A program made the position numbers and the translations under genes. This document shows, in pieces, positions 12,990 through 25,162 of a stretch of 64,000 nt of DNA. Within the stretch, counting starts at the first letter, position 1. Every line of letters begins with the position of its first letter. The notes under the pieces were generated by a model. That model searched no databases. It saw nothing but the letters and a program-made list of their open reading frames with translations, and had not been told where the DNA came from. Origin of the DNA: Intoshia linei (lineage: Eukaryota > Orthonectida > Rhopaluridae); contig LWCA01000057.1 in the NCBI GenBank assembly GCA_001642005.1, forward strand, positions 1 through 64,000. Reading direction: 5' to 3'.

Positions 12990-14075
12990 TCCACGGTAAA
13001 AAACACAATGTACCGATATTTTTTAAAAATAAAATCTGCTCTAGAACTTAAAAAAACATGAATTCTGGAATTCTGGGACGCACTTTAAAATTAAAATCAT
13101 TATTATTGTAAATCTCAGCTTCAGAGACGTATATCTTTATGGTATAAACCCCAAATTACCCTTTTTTTAAAAATGTCATAAAATTTTATAAAACATTAAT
13201 TCTAGGGTACTTTTTAAAATAATGAGCATTATCAAAATTTATAACATCAAAACCATAGATTACTCATTTCATAAAAATTAAAAGTCTTTAGAATTTAAAA
13301 AAGTTTATTCTGATACAATTTTATTCTAAATTTATTCCAGTTGATCTGTGTAACAATAATATAAAATTACATTCGTTTTTAACAGGACCGTGAACAGAAA
13401 ATATTAGGTTCGAGAGATATCAACTAGAATAAGCTCTATCAGATTAAGCTTTTTTTTAATTTTCGGACAGTTAATTATTTCACATTTTTGGTTTTAATAA
13501 AATATTTCGGAAAAAAATATATGAATACTAAAATGCTTTTTTGACCGTGAAGGCGTCACTTATTCAGATTTAAAAATTTTGTGTGTGTTAACAGGATACA
13601 ACTATACCACCTGTAATTTTTTATAAATTCTAGAGCTGTTTTCATTAAAAAAGGAGTAATTGGTGGTTTCGGCCCTTAAGAAGTATTGTACATGTACAAA
13701 TTAGTCAGTTAAAAATACATGTCTGTTTATTATGTCTGTTTATTTTTCCATTTATTTGTTACCATTTATTTAAGAAAGCAATGTGCCAGAGTTTTAAGTT
13801 TTCCAGGGTAAATTTTTATCGCAAATTCCATTTTCAGAAATTCAGTTCTTTAAGGTCAAAAAGCTCAATTATCCTTTTTGTATATTCAATCGAGTTTTAG
13901 AATTATAAAAAATCTAATAATGATTTTAAAATCATCAACATTATGATACATTTCAGTTTCAAAATCTTATATCTTATATATCTTCACGACCAAAACCACA
14001 AATTACCTTTTTTTAAAAAATGTAAATATTAATCTACAATTTGAAAAAAATGTGCATTGAACGTATACACCAGGG
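12990..14075. repeat. Dispersed repeat family copy
   Basis: Contains the repeated block structure of the family, including 'gaccgtgaaggcgtcact' near 13545 and 'gttaacaggatacaactata' just after it. Ends are not clear. No coding capacity. Confidence 0.5.
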
Positions 14076-14962
14076 ATTCTCAATCTGGACGATATCGCTC
14101 ATTTAGGGTGATTTTTTTTCAGAGTAATCTTATTTTCAAATTGATATTATAATTTTCTCATATTAAAAACATTAAATTGTGTTGATTTTGATATTTTAGA
14201 CATAATTTTGAGATTATAGTTTTGATTCGTTTCTATTTCATTTTGCGAAATCACATAAAAATACTGTTATTATGAGAAAAAGTAAGTAAAGTTCACAAGC
14301 AAGCAATTTGTTAAAACTGTTAAAATTTTAAAAATTCGGTTAAATATACTGTATCATAAATTATTATAATGCACAAAAGTATTAGTTTAAACATTTTTGC
14401 TAGTTTATAATTATTAAGGAACCCATGATAAATTTTTTTGGAAGGGCGATAATCTTGAAAAAATATTAGTTTTTTAATTTAGGTAGTGTGTCCAATGTAC
14501 ATTGTCCATAAGTACTTATTTTTTCAGAAAATTTCACAACTGCATTCACGGATACGGTTGGCATTTTATTTCTATTTACAAATGTATATTCGTTATTTCA
14601 AATAACATACAATATGTAGTTATGTATTTACATGGTTAGATGTTACATGTATGCTAAAGTTTTAAGAAAAAATTCACGTTTACCAATCCTAAAAAATTAA
14701 ATTTTATTAACACTTTAGTGCACTGACTCAATTTCTAACGAATTTCAATTTCAAATTTGAGAAAACACTCTCCAAGATCATAACTTAACTTTTCAACAAA
14801 TAAATTTAATTGTCGGAAATTTGATATAATAAAATTCATTCATCGTGACATTTTAAATTTCTTTCGTTCCTACAAATATAAAAAATATTTTATGGTAACT
14901 CAAGTACAATGTCTATTAAAATTTTTAAATAATGACAACAATGAACAAATATATAGTACAAA

Positions 14963-17900
14963 TTAATTTTTCTCAACAAATTCTTTGTGCAATAAAACAA
15001 TACGATCAACAGATGAAGAATCTGCTAATGTTGTCACGTCTCCCAACTTGTTGTATTTTCCTTGTACTACTTTTTTTAAAATTCGACGCATTATTTTGCC
15101 TGATCTTGTTTTTGGCAGTGTTTCAGTTATCTAAATAAAATCAAATACATACTTGATCAATGATCAATAATAATATTTAATATAAATTACACTATAAATA
15201 TATCATTAAACTACGTTATAATATGGGTCATGTCTAGTCCGTAAAAAACCCTTCAATGTACGTAAAAAACCGTAAAAAATGTTATTTTATGACCCAAAAT
15301 ATAATCAAACGAATTAAACTGCCAATTATAACTTGTTTTTGATATTATTTAAAAATATTTTAACATTAATGCCCGTATCCGTATTTTCTTGTCAGCTCCG
15401 ATATGGGACATATCTAGTGTTGGCAACCGCCGTTTAAAAAATTAATGTTCCTTAATTATAAAAATTTTCAAAAATATTTATTCATTATTATTTAGAGAGT
15501 ATTTAACTTTTATTAACTCTTTAATATGTAAAGAGAATACAATTTTAAAAAACTTCATCAATCATGATTATTAACTCTTAGATGCCAAAACCACACTGGT
15601 GTCTATATATTTTTCCAAATTCGTATTCAAAAATGTCATCAAATTGACATATATTCTTATACTAATCCCTATAATTGTAAAGTCATCATAAATAATGTAA
15701 CTTAATAAAAATTAACATGTTGAAATTTCTATGAACCCTTTGGGAAGCGTTGTTTCAAGTACTTAAATCCATTTATGTGGTTTCAATGAAACCAGAAAAC
15801 ATACCAGAATATGATGAGGGACAGCAAACGATGCAATGTTCTTTTTGACACTATCCTTTAATTGCTGAATAATTTTATCGCTAGACATGGAAACATTTTC
15901 TTTCAGAATCACAAATGCAAACATTGCCTCTCCCTTTATTTCATGTGGATATCCAACGACAGCAGATTCACAGACACTAGAATGTTGATTCTGTGACCAA
16001 ATATATTAAATAATAATAAAAATTTTACAATGGCATCTTCAACTTCTGCGGTTCCTAATCTGTGTCCACTGATATTAATAATATCGTCATTACGACCGTT
16101 AATCAAAATGTATTTGTTTCCATCTTGTGTAGCACTATCCCCCGACAAGTAAAAACCTGGATATTTTGAGAAATAAACATCCATATATCTTTGCCTATTT
16201 CCCCATACTGCGCGGCAAATACCTGGCCACGGCTTTTCAATGCACAGAGAACCTGATTTTAACAATTCAGTACATGTACCCTAAAACTTATTTATTTCAA
16301 GGATACCAAAAATAATTACATTTTCATCGAATATGACAGGTTTGATTCCGAAAAATCCTCGCATAGGATGAGCTACTTTTATTTGTGAATCCAACTCGGC
16401 AGGTCTAGGGCTAATCATCATACCGCCAGTTTCTAAATTTGCATAAAAACATCATAATAATTCAACCTGTTTGCCACCATGTATCACAAATGGCCAATTT
16501 TGAATTTCCTACATTTTTAAAATACCATAACCAGGCTTCCGAATTAAGAGGCTCACCAACTAAAATTATTCATAGAGATAATTGTTAAATTAATTATGAT
16601 ATACAATATACAAGTTATTAATAATTGAAAAAAAATACCACATCCAAGACATTTTAAGGATGATAAATCATAATTAGAAACAAAAGACTCTTCGTGTCTC
16701 AACAATCCTCGTAATGCTGTAGGGGAGACGTAGATTTGATTAATTTTTAATCTTTGTACTGTTTCCCAATATCGACCTAATAACAATGTTAGCACTCACG
16801 TCTTTATCAATGTTACCGGGATCAGGATAAACTGGTGTACTTTCAAAAATAACCGAAGTTGCTCCATTGCAAAGAGGACCATAAACAACATATGAATGCC
16901 CAGTTATCCAGCCTATATCTGCCATACAAGCGTAAATTTCACCCTTATTGTAATTGAAAACCATCTATATTAAATTACAATTGTAACATTAATAATATAC
17001 ACAATGTGTACCTGGTGTGTCACTGAAGCATATAAAAGATAACCAGCTTGCGTATGAACAAGCCCTTTCGGTTTCCCAGTACTTCCAGAAGTATATAGTA
17101 TAAATAAGGGATCTTCGCTGTCCATGATTTCAGGATTACACTCGTTTGAAGCTAATTCCAATTCCTATTGTAAATACACACTATTAAAATTTCAATAAAT
17201 CATACCTTATCAAATAATACGTCCAAATGAGTAGCAGTAAATGGAGAATCTGTACGATTACCAACAAATATGTTTTTTACCGATGGTGATATCTTAACAG
17301 CTTCATTCACAGTGTCTTTTAATTTGATAAGTTTAGTTCCTCGAATAAATTCATTACAAGTTACTACCGCCTTTGCATTTGCTAAATTTTTAACCGATAA
17401 ATTTTATAATTTTAAATAATACCATCATTTATTCGTGATGCTAAAGCTGTCGCGCTAAAACCCGCGAAAATAACACTGTGTATGGCTCCGATTCGCGCAC
17501 ACGCTAGCATCGTCGCTACAGCTAATGGAGTATGTGGCATGTATATTGCTATAACATCACCCTTTTTAATATCATATTTTCTGAAAACATTTCCAATCTT
17601 ACATGTTAATACAAGCAGCTCTCTAATATAATGAAATTATATAATATTTACAAAGTTTTGTTTCAATCATCTTAAATTTGTAAGTTTTTTAAAAATCAAC
17701 AATTAAAAATAAATAAAAAAAGCAGGATCAATTGATGGGACTGAAATCCAGATTTTTGTATTTCAAATATGCACAACTTCAATTCTCATATTTGTAAAAT
17801 TGTAAGACTCCTTTAAAAATAAATAAATAATAAATAAAAAAAGGGTAAATTAAAAAATTTAAAAATTTTTTTTTTATTCTAATAAAAAAGGGAATCTGGG

Positions 17901-19073
17901 GTTTTGATTATGAAGATGTAAGTTTTTGAAGATCCAATCTACGATAATGCTCATATTTTAAAAACAGTCAATAATTTATTTGTATATAAATTTATTGTAA
18001 TATTTATATTTATATATATATATATATAATATTTATAGAATAATATTATTGTATATACATTAATATTTATTGTTTTTAAAATTAGGGTTACTAACATTAA
18101 GTTATCCTCAACCCGAATTTTTGGGCTAAAATTAAAATTTTGCTGAAACGCAGCGAAGCGTGTTATTTTTAATTTTATTTAAAAAATTTTTTGGGAAGCC
18201 CTACTTTAACTTTGGGGTCTCTTTTTCAAAAAATAATAACAGTTTACACACAATTTTTATTGCAAATTTCAAAATGTATACTTTAAATTTTTATTATAAG
18301 TCTAATGTGATGATTTTGATTGAAATAATTAAATTACCCTGAGAAATATTACTTAACCCTGATCCCTGAGTTGAATTTAAAAACCCGAAGTCTTATGGGG
18401 AAAATAGGGCAGTTGGCAACCCTATTTAAAATTTATTTAATTTTTAATAAAAGGTAATTTGTAGTTTTTAAGTTGGCAATGAGTGATATATAATGACTGA
18501 CAATTTGTGTTTTTGAAATTGCTAAGACTCAGTAAATGTAAATATTATAAATGGATTAATCGATTAATAATAATGGTAATTAGAACACTATATTATAATG
18601 TTATATTAGTTCAATTACTTGTATGAATAGTGTTCTTGTTGACCAGGTTCATTTTTATCCCAAATCAAAGCCGTATCATCAGGACGAGTTTTTATATGAC
18701 GGTCCAAACAGTTAACTAAACATAGTTAAAAAAAAATAATAATTTAAAACATTAACCTGAAACATTAATTTTTCCCTTCAAGAACCATTTAATATCTCCC
18801 TGTTTGAAAGATCCGGTAGATATTTCATTATATGGACTATACCACGCTAACCTTGACTTTGCCAATGTCGACCAAAAATCGTGGTTATGATCCAAACTAT
18901 ATTGATGTAATTGTTGATAGAAACTTAAATTTTTATATTTATCTAAAAAAATAAAATTTCTGCACCTTATAACCTTTAGTACCTTCAAACTTGAAATTTT
19001 CAAATTCTGGAAAAGGGCATGATAATTCTCTTTTCCCATCCTCAGGTTTGACATAATCCACAACTTTGTACAT
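14963..19073 (-). CDS. ACSS2: Acetyl-CoA synthetase (AMP-forming), complete
   Basis: Activates acetate with ATP and CoA to acetyl-CoA. Thirteen exons on the minus strand (high to low): 19073-18983, 18942-18757, 18715-18619, 17622-17423, 17381-17206, 17164-17012, 16964-16817, 16776-16639, 16559-16467, 16432-16320, 16280-16029, 15990-15805, 15130-14963; total 2001 nt, 666 residues, the usual family length. All phases agree. Motifs: AMP-binding loop [11 protein letters not shown] (274-284), [35 protein letters not shown] near 530-545, and the C-terminal [11 protein letters not shown] whose Lys (K623) is the catalytic, reversibly acetylated residue. The first residues ([14 protein letters not shown]) show no mitochondrial presequence, favouring a cytosolic/nuclear enzyme. 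Several introns are 38-41 nt; introns 3 (996 nt) and 12 (674 nt) carry repeat insertions. Start is the first ATG in frame. Confidence 0.95.
18083..18424. mobile_element. hAT MITE in intron 3 of the acetyl-CoA synthetase gene
   Basis: Ends are TAGGGTTACTAAC and (reverse complement) TAGGGTTGCCAACTGCCC. It is flanked by a perfect 8-bp duplication tttaaaat (18075-18082 and 18425-18432). Length 342 bp, no coding capacity. The same family occurs at 20742-21233. The insertion explains much of the intron's unusual length. Confidence 0.88.
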
Positions 19074-20309
19074 TTTAAAACGTGTATATTCTCTCGAGTT
19101 TTGTTTTAAAAATTTAAAGTTATATAATGAATCTAGTATACGTCTAAAAATATAAATACGTAAATATTTTTAAACCTAGGTTTATGTGAATGGCAAACTT
19201 GAATGTAAACTATCTAGAGTGAATTTAAGTTTCGTTTATTGATTATATATAACCTTTACACTACGTATTATACTCTGCATCATAAATATTACGTGTATAG
19301 TAAATATTACCGTTACAATTAAAACTTGCAGTGTCGTTTGTAAAATTAATTTTAAAAGTTACATTATTTTGTAATGTATACATTAGATTATTACGCCATT
19401 ATTTCAAGAACAAGGTCACCTATTTACGTAAAAATTTGCCTAGTATTACGTTTTTATTTTAAAACTAGTTTGGCCACTTTTTTAAAGTTCAATTTTTAAA
19501 ATGATGATAAAATGGACTATTCATCTAAATTTTAGATCAACTTTTAGATTTTAAAAGTTAAATGTATAATTATAATTATAGTAAATACGGCGACATTGAA
19601 ATATCCTAATGCAATTCAATTCAATCCCAATACGATATTTAATCCCAAAACGATATGAGAGAGCAATGAGCACCTAATTGAGTTATTCATACAGGTTAAA
19701 TAATTTTTGTCAATCAATTGTATCAATTATAGTAGTAATAATAATAAGTATAGTAGTAATTATAGTATCAATTATAATTGATAGTTATTAAATTATCAAT
19801 ATAAACGACTGACAACGAACATTAAAAACTGGTTACTAATTAATTTAACAACTACAATACTTATTAATTATTTATCTCTAGGAATAAATAAAATCATGTA
19901 GTTTTATAAACATTTATTCACATAAAATGGCATAAAAAGAGTTCAGTCGCCTATTACCTAATTATCATGTTATATTGACTAAAATCCTTATCTCGCAATG
20001 TTCCCAAAATGGAACACATATTTCAGATATTGTTTGCAGTACATTGTTAATTGTTTACTATAACATATATTACACCTTAGCAAATCAATATCACATTTAT
20101 ATTATTATTTATCATCACGGAGAAAAGGTATTCAGAGAATCATGAATATTAAAAGATTTTAGTCCCATTTTCAATTTGAAATTTAAAGATTTTGTTTTAT
20201 AATTAGAAAGTTTGATTTGTAGTTTTGTTTGTAGTTTGGTAGTTTGTTTTATTTTATAGGAAGTATATTTTATATCTTTAGTAAAGATTTCTTACTTATA
20301 CATATAGCT
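19074..20309. other. Intergenic, nothing recognised
   Basis: AT-rich sequence upstream of the acetyl-CoA synthetase start. It should include that gene's promoter and leader, but no specific element can be pointed to. A run of tandem 'agtagtaat'-like and 'tataattat' low-complexity sequence lies near 19728-19800. Confidence 0.4.
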
Positions 20310-21670
20310 GTTTTAAGGTATGGGCAATATGGGCTGTAGCTCAGGGCCACTCATTAAAAAAGGTCTTCAAATTAATAAAAGTACTCTACATTTATACATG
20401 TATCTTAAAAAGAGGCTCCAATTTATTAAAAAATACTTTACATTTATATCTTAAGAAACAGTTTATAAGTGTGGGAATTCAAATAGCTAGAAAGAAAATA
20501 GTTTAAAGAATTAAAGTTCTGGTTATTCAATTTAAAATATATTTTACAATGTTCATCATATAATATTGACATAAAAACTGTTTCAAATGATAATATTAAA
20601 CATTAAAACCTTTCTATATAGTGAATATTCAAAAAAAAAGTAGGAATTCTTTTATTAAATTTCAATAGTTCATACAATCAAACTTTCATGATATTGATGA
20701 TAATTAACAATTATTGTAAATCATACAGAATCAATTTTATTCAGGGTTGCCAACTGCGTTATTTCCCCCTTGAGAATTCGGGTTTTCAAATTTAACTCAT
20801 GGCTCAGGGGTAAGTGATATTTCTCAGGGTAATTTAATTATTTCAATAAAAATCATCAGATCAGACATATTTGATTTATATTCTATAATTTTTTTTTCTA
20901 TGGTGAAAAAATCTTAGTGTTAGCAGTTAATTTTATTCCATTACTTAGTGACACCCATATTTTGTTTTTTTTCTCTTAAGTATTCATCATGAAGTCATTT
21001 TGAAATGTGCTATTTGCTATTTGTTATGAAAAATTTAAAGTATTCATTTTGAAATTTGTAATAAAAATTGTGTGTAAACTGTTATTATTTTTTGAAAAAA
21101 AGACACCCCATAGTAAAAGAGGGTCCCAAAAAATTATTTTGCTTATGGCGAAATTGCATAACACGCTGCGATTCACTATATGGCGCTTCGCTCAAAAATT
21201 CGCGTTGAGAATAATTTAATATTGGTAACTCTGATTTTATTTCAACTATTATTAGTATTATTATTATTGAATTTTTCTTTTGTATTGTTTAGGTATTATT
21301 GTATTTAGCTAACTTTATTTCTTTAACTTGATACACATTTCTATAACTTGGAAAAAATAAAACTTGGAATCAATAGAAAAATTTAAGGTGAAAAAACGTT
21401 TTCTAAACTAAAAATAATTAAGAATGAACTTTGAAATTGCTTAGCTCAACCTCGTTTGAATGCGCTTTCCTTAATGTCAATTGAGAATGATATCAGTTTT
21501 GATAATATCATATCTGATTTCTCTCAGAAAAAAGTGAGAAAACAAAATTTAATTTATGAAGAATTGTCAAGAATTTTTTGTGACTGCATGGTGCATATTT
21601 TCAAATGAAAAAGTAAACTTTTATCATTAATTAAGTAAGTTTTTGTAAAAGAAATAAAAGTTACTAGAAA
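20310..21670 (+). mobile_element. Degenerate ZMYM-type hAT transposon remnant
   Basis: Near 21370-21600 the plus strand encodes TFSKLKIIKNEL, stop, then NCLAQPRLNALSLMSIENDI, the hAT C-terminal dimerisation signature found in ZMYM1-like transposases. The same stretch occurs in reverse complement at about 46735-47030. The rest is decayed, and a younger 492-bp MITE (20742-21233) is inserted in it. Boundaries are approximate. Confidence 0.6.
20742..21233. mobile_element. hAT MITE, 492 bp, perfect target duplication
   Basis: Starts CAGGGTTGCCAACTGC, ends TTGGTAACTCTG, flanked on both sides by attttatt (20734-20741 and 21234-21241). Same family as the copy in the acetyl-CoA synthetase intron. It carries only a short spurious open frame. 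Confidence 0.9.
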
Positions 21671-21689
21671 CCTATATAATATATTTTTA

Positions 21690-22830
21690 AAAATCTCAAT
21701 TTACCCTTTTTTTATGAAAACAGTTGTAGAATTTAAAAAAATTACAGGTGGTACAGTTGTATCCTGTTAACACATACAAAAAATTTCAATCTGAATAAGT
21801 GACGACTTCATGGTCAAAAAAGCATTTTAGTATTCATATATTTTTTTCTGAAATATTTTATTAACAATATAAAACAAAAAATGTGAAATAATTAATGGTC
21901 CGAAAATTTAAAAAAAATATTATTCTGATAGAGATTATTCCAGTTGATATAAATACAAAATTTCAACCCTAGAAATCTACGCATTCCCGGTCACAAATAA
22001 TTTTTAATATATTATCAACCAATATTTTTCAAATATTTCGAATTAACATAAAAATTGAAAATGTAAATATTGATCCTACAATTTTAAAAAAACTTTGCAT
22101 TGAACGTCTACACATTTCCAATAAATAAATATGGGTGAAAATCTATATAATTCATTCCTTCGGAATTTTTTTTCATTGCTACGCAATTTTTAAATCTCAA
22201 ATTCTCATTTTCAAAACATTTTGTTTAAAATTTAAATTAAACCTACAACAACGATTACTAAAAGTAATAAATTATAATCATTTATTATTATCATTTTTAT
22301 AATTATTACAATCCTTTGCAATTTTGGTAAAATTCGACTGAAATATTTTTATAAAGTGAAGATTCGGTTAATTATTGATACATAATTGGTATGTTTAAGT
22401 ATTTATTAAATTGGTACTGAATATATATCATGATATTGAAAATGACAAAATAGGTTTTTATAATTTTTTTTTCTGGAATTTATGCTATTTATGACAATTT
22501 TTAGGATATGACTGTTTTGACTTTATTTTTAATATTATACACACATTTTGTCTAATAAATTAAAAAAATGGGATAAAAATTGTTTTTAAAATTCTTTACG
22601 CAAATATTAAAAAAATTAAAATGGAATATTCACTTTAAAGTAAAAAGTAATGTGATATGATGGTTTCACCTGAAACAAATTTTGGGACCACTCTTTTAAG
22701 GTATTGATAATAGTGAATAATAGGATTTTTAAGTTAGATTTTCAACGTTAATTTATTTTTTTGGTATAATAAAAATGTGCCCTCGGCAGAGCTAAGTGCT
22801 GTTTGTACGTAGTACATTACAGTCAACCTA
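21690..22830. repeat. Dispersed repeat family copy
   Basis: Contains the family blocks (gtgacgacttcatggtc near 21800, 'cctgttaacacatac', 'aataattaatggtccg') and ends with ggcagagctaagtgctgttt and gtacgtagtacattac near 22790-22830, the same end as in the 2778-4384 copy. A further fragment follows at about 22850-22990. Confidence 0.6.
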
Positions 22831-23638
22831 GTGTATTTTATAAAAACAAAAATTTGCAATAATGAATGGTCCTAAAATTTAAAAAAAGATTATTCTTATA
22901 AAGCTTATTCCATTTGATATATAGATACAAAATTTTAATCTCAGATATCTACGCTTTTGTATCTATATCGACTGGATATTAATATTAATTAATTTATATT
23001 ACATTAATTGCTTTGAAAAGGAAATGGCATACATTTTTGAATAATGATAGAAAATGTGTGATATAGTTAATACTGCAAATGATTCATTGCGACTAATCAA
23101 CCGATCAGATCGTCAAATCAAAATCAATTAAAATAATTCACAAATGTATAACCTATTTGATACGGCTTTTTAAATTAATTTAAATTTTGCAGTATTTTAT
23201 TATGCACAACTTATCCCTGGTATGGTTTACTTTGTAAAATTCTCAAAATTTATAAACATATTTTATATGGGTTTATAACTTTGATACAACTTGAAAAAAT
23301 TTGATAAAGTTGTACAGTACCTTTATAAATGTGTAAATAATTTATTATTTTCTAATAAAAATTAATAATTAGAAATTGAATAAATTACCAAGATAAAGTT
23401 GTAATAGTATTGTGTTTGAATATTAAATAAGTATTGTACAAATTTGTCTTGGAAATGAAATATTTTTGTAAATTACGTTACGTAATTTCATGCATCAATA
23501 CAATCAATTGATCATTTATCTAATATACTTAACTATGCAAATTTAATGGGGAATTCAATAAAGTTTCACAAAAAAAAATGTTCTATGTTAATAAGAAATG
23601 TTATATCTAAGTATTTCCTACAATAAACTAAAGAGGAT
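22831..23638. other. Repeat fragment and unassigned AT-rich sequence
   Basis: A short dispersed-repeat fragment (about 22850-22990) is followed by sequence with no recognisable feature up to the hAT transposase remnant. No 5' terminal repeat of that transposon was found here. Confidence 0.35.
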
Positions 23639-25162
23639 ATGCTCAATGAACCTTTATCTGTAATAGTTGACGAGTCCACTGATGTTTCTTGTGATAAGCA
23701 TATGTATTTTGTGGTACGATATTTTAGTAAAAGGCACAATACTATTGTGAGTAGATTTATCGGATTAGTAAAAGTTGATAGAACGGACGCTCAGACTTTA
23801 TACAATGTAGTATTAAAATTTTTCAGTGATATATCGATAAACATTAAATTATGTTCTGCGATTGGTACTTATGGAACAAATAACCTTTGTGGTACTCATA
23901 ACTCATTGTATTCTAAACTAAAAACCCTTATACCTAATATTATATTGGTGAAATGTATCAGCCATTCACTTCATTTGGCCTGCTCGTACGCCTTTCATAT
24001 TCTTCTTGATAGCATAGATATTTTAATAAGAGACACATATTCTTTTTTGAGTAAATCACCTCTTAGACTTGAAGAATATAGAAATTTGTACAAAATTATA
24101 AATAATGAACGATCACCTCCTAAGTTTATACCTATCAGCGCTACTAGATGGTTAGAAGTAGGTCCTTGTCTGTGATAATAAATCAATGGAATGAAATTAA
24201 ATGCTTTCTCGATTTGTACATTAATAATTCGGAGAGGAACACAACCAAAGCGCAAAATATATTTAATTTATATACTATTAAAAATTTGATGTACCTAAAA
24301 TTTGCCGCTCCAATTTTACGTTCTTTTGAAATTATGAACGCAAAATTTCAATCCGATACTGCTGATCATGCAAAGCTACTTTGGGAATTGAAAGTTTTTA
24401 CTCAGTCAATATTGTCAAGAGTGTCAAATGATCTAATTACCTGTGAAACTATATCGTATAGTAAAGAGCCAATAGATATTGGAATTGATTGTGAACAATA
24501 TATGTTTAATCTCAATTTATCTGAATGAAATAAAAATGATGCGTTGTGTCTGATGAAAAGTTTTTTGATTAAATGTTTTACGGAACTGATAAAAAGAACA
24601 AATATTAACATTGAGGTTTTAAACAAGGTTAAATATATTTCTCCAATCAATATATTAATGGAAAATAGTCGTTTTGATAATTTTCCTATAGAGTTGGCAG
24701 AAAATCCTCAAGATGTTCAGGATGAATGGAGAATATTTAATTTAACAGACTTTAATGAATATTTTAATAATTCCATACCAAATAAGTCTCTCGAATTTTG
24801 GGTTTCAATATATCATTATAAGGATTCTGTTGGTAATCATTGCTTCAGAAATATTTCCAAGTTTGCTCTGAAATTATTGTGTTTACCAATCGGCAATGCC
24901 ACCGTAGAGCGGGTATTCTCAAAGGTTAGCTACATTAAGTGTCCACGGAGAAACAGAATGGGAATTGAAATGTTAATATCTCTGATTACAATAAAAAAAC
25001 AATTTGGAAAGTTTAGGACCAACTTGTGATAATTATCAACCTCCAAAGGGAATGGCTAATTATGATTCATCAATATATGATAATGAAAGGAATCAATCTA
25101 ATGATCCCGACTCAGAAATTGATTATAACCATAATTATGCGTCACAATCAGATACTAAATGA
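23639..25162 (+). pseudogene. Broken hAT (ZBED-type) transposase
   Basis: Three pieces read in order: 23639-24175, then after a frameshift 24148-24528, then in the same frame after one in-frame TGA (24526-24528) 24544-25029; a further frame change carries a short acidic tail to a stop at 25162. The first piece includes VDESTDVSCDKH and KCISHSLHLACSYAF, typical of the catalytic region of ZBED-like hAT transposases; the last includes LCLPIGNATVERVFSKV, the C-terminal dimerisation motif. The N-terminal zinc finger is missing (in-frame stop at 23624), so the copy is truncated at its 5' side. A sequence ttctggcaactctg ending near 25311 could be a terminal repeat of this or a related element. Confidence 0.85.

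Larger units (their letters stand above)
8568..14962. other. Intergenic region filled with dispersed repeats
   Basis: No gene seen. About 8568-9470 is unremarkable AT-rich sequence. From 9480 on it is largely copies of the CTCTGCCGAGGGC/'gtgaaggcgtcac' repeat family (9480-10070, 10365-10672, 11297-12235, 12990-14075) plus the TIR element at 10248. A hAT-like end starts near 14071 (cagggattctcaatctgg). Confidence 0.6.

Noticed and set aside
16777-16799. Tiny 23-nt intron starting gtgagt in acetyl-CoA synthetase
   Set aside because: The phase fails; the donor gtaaca at 16816 gives a 40-nt intron and restores the conserved PGRYWETV.
18000-18030. TA microsatellite
   Set aside because: A short dinucleotide run in AT-rich intron DNA; of no evident significance.
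18943-18965. A 23-nt intron in acetyl-CoA synthetase exon 1/2 (donor gtgcag)
   Set aside because: It breaks the reading phase; the donor gtacta at 18982 gives a 41-nt intron and an in-phase join.
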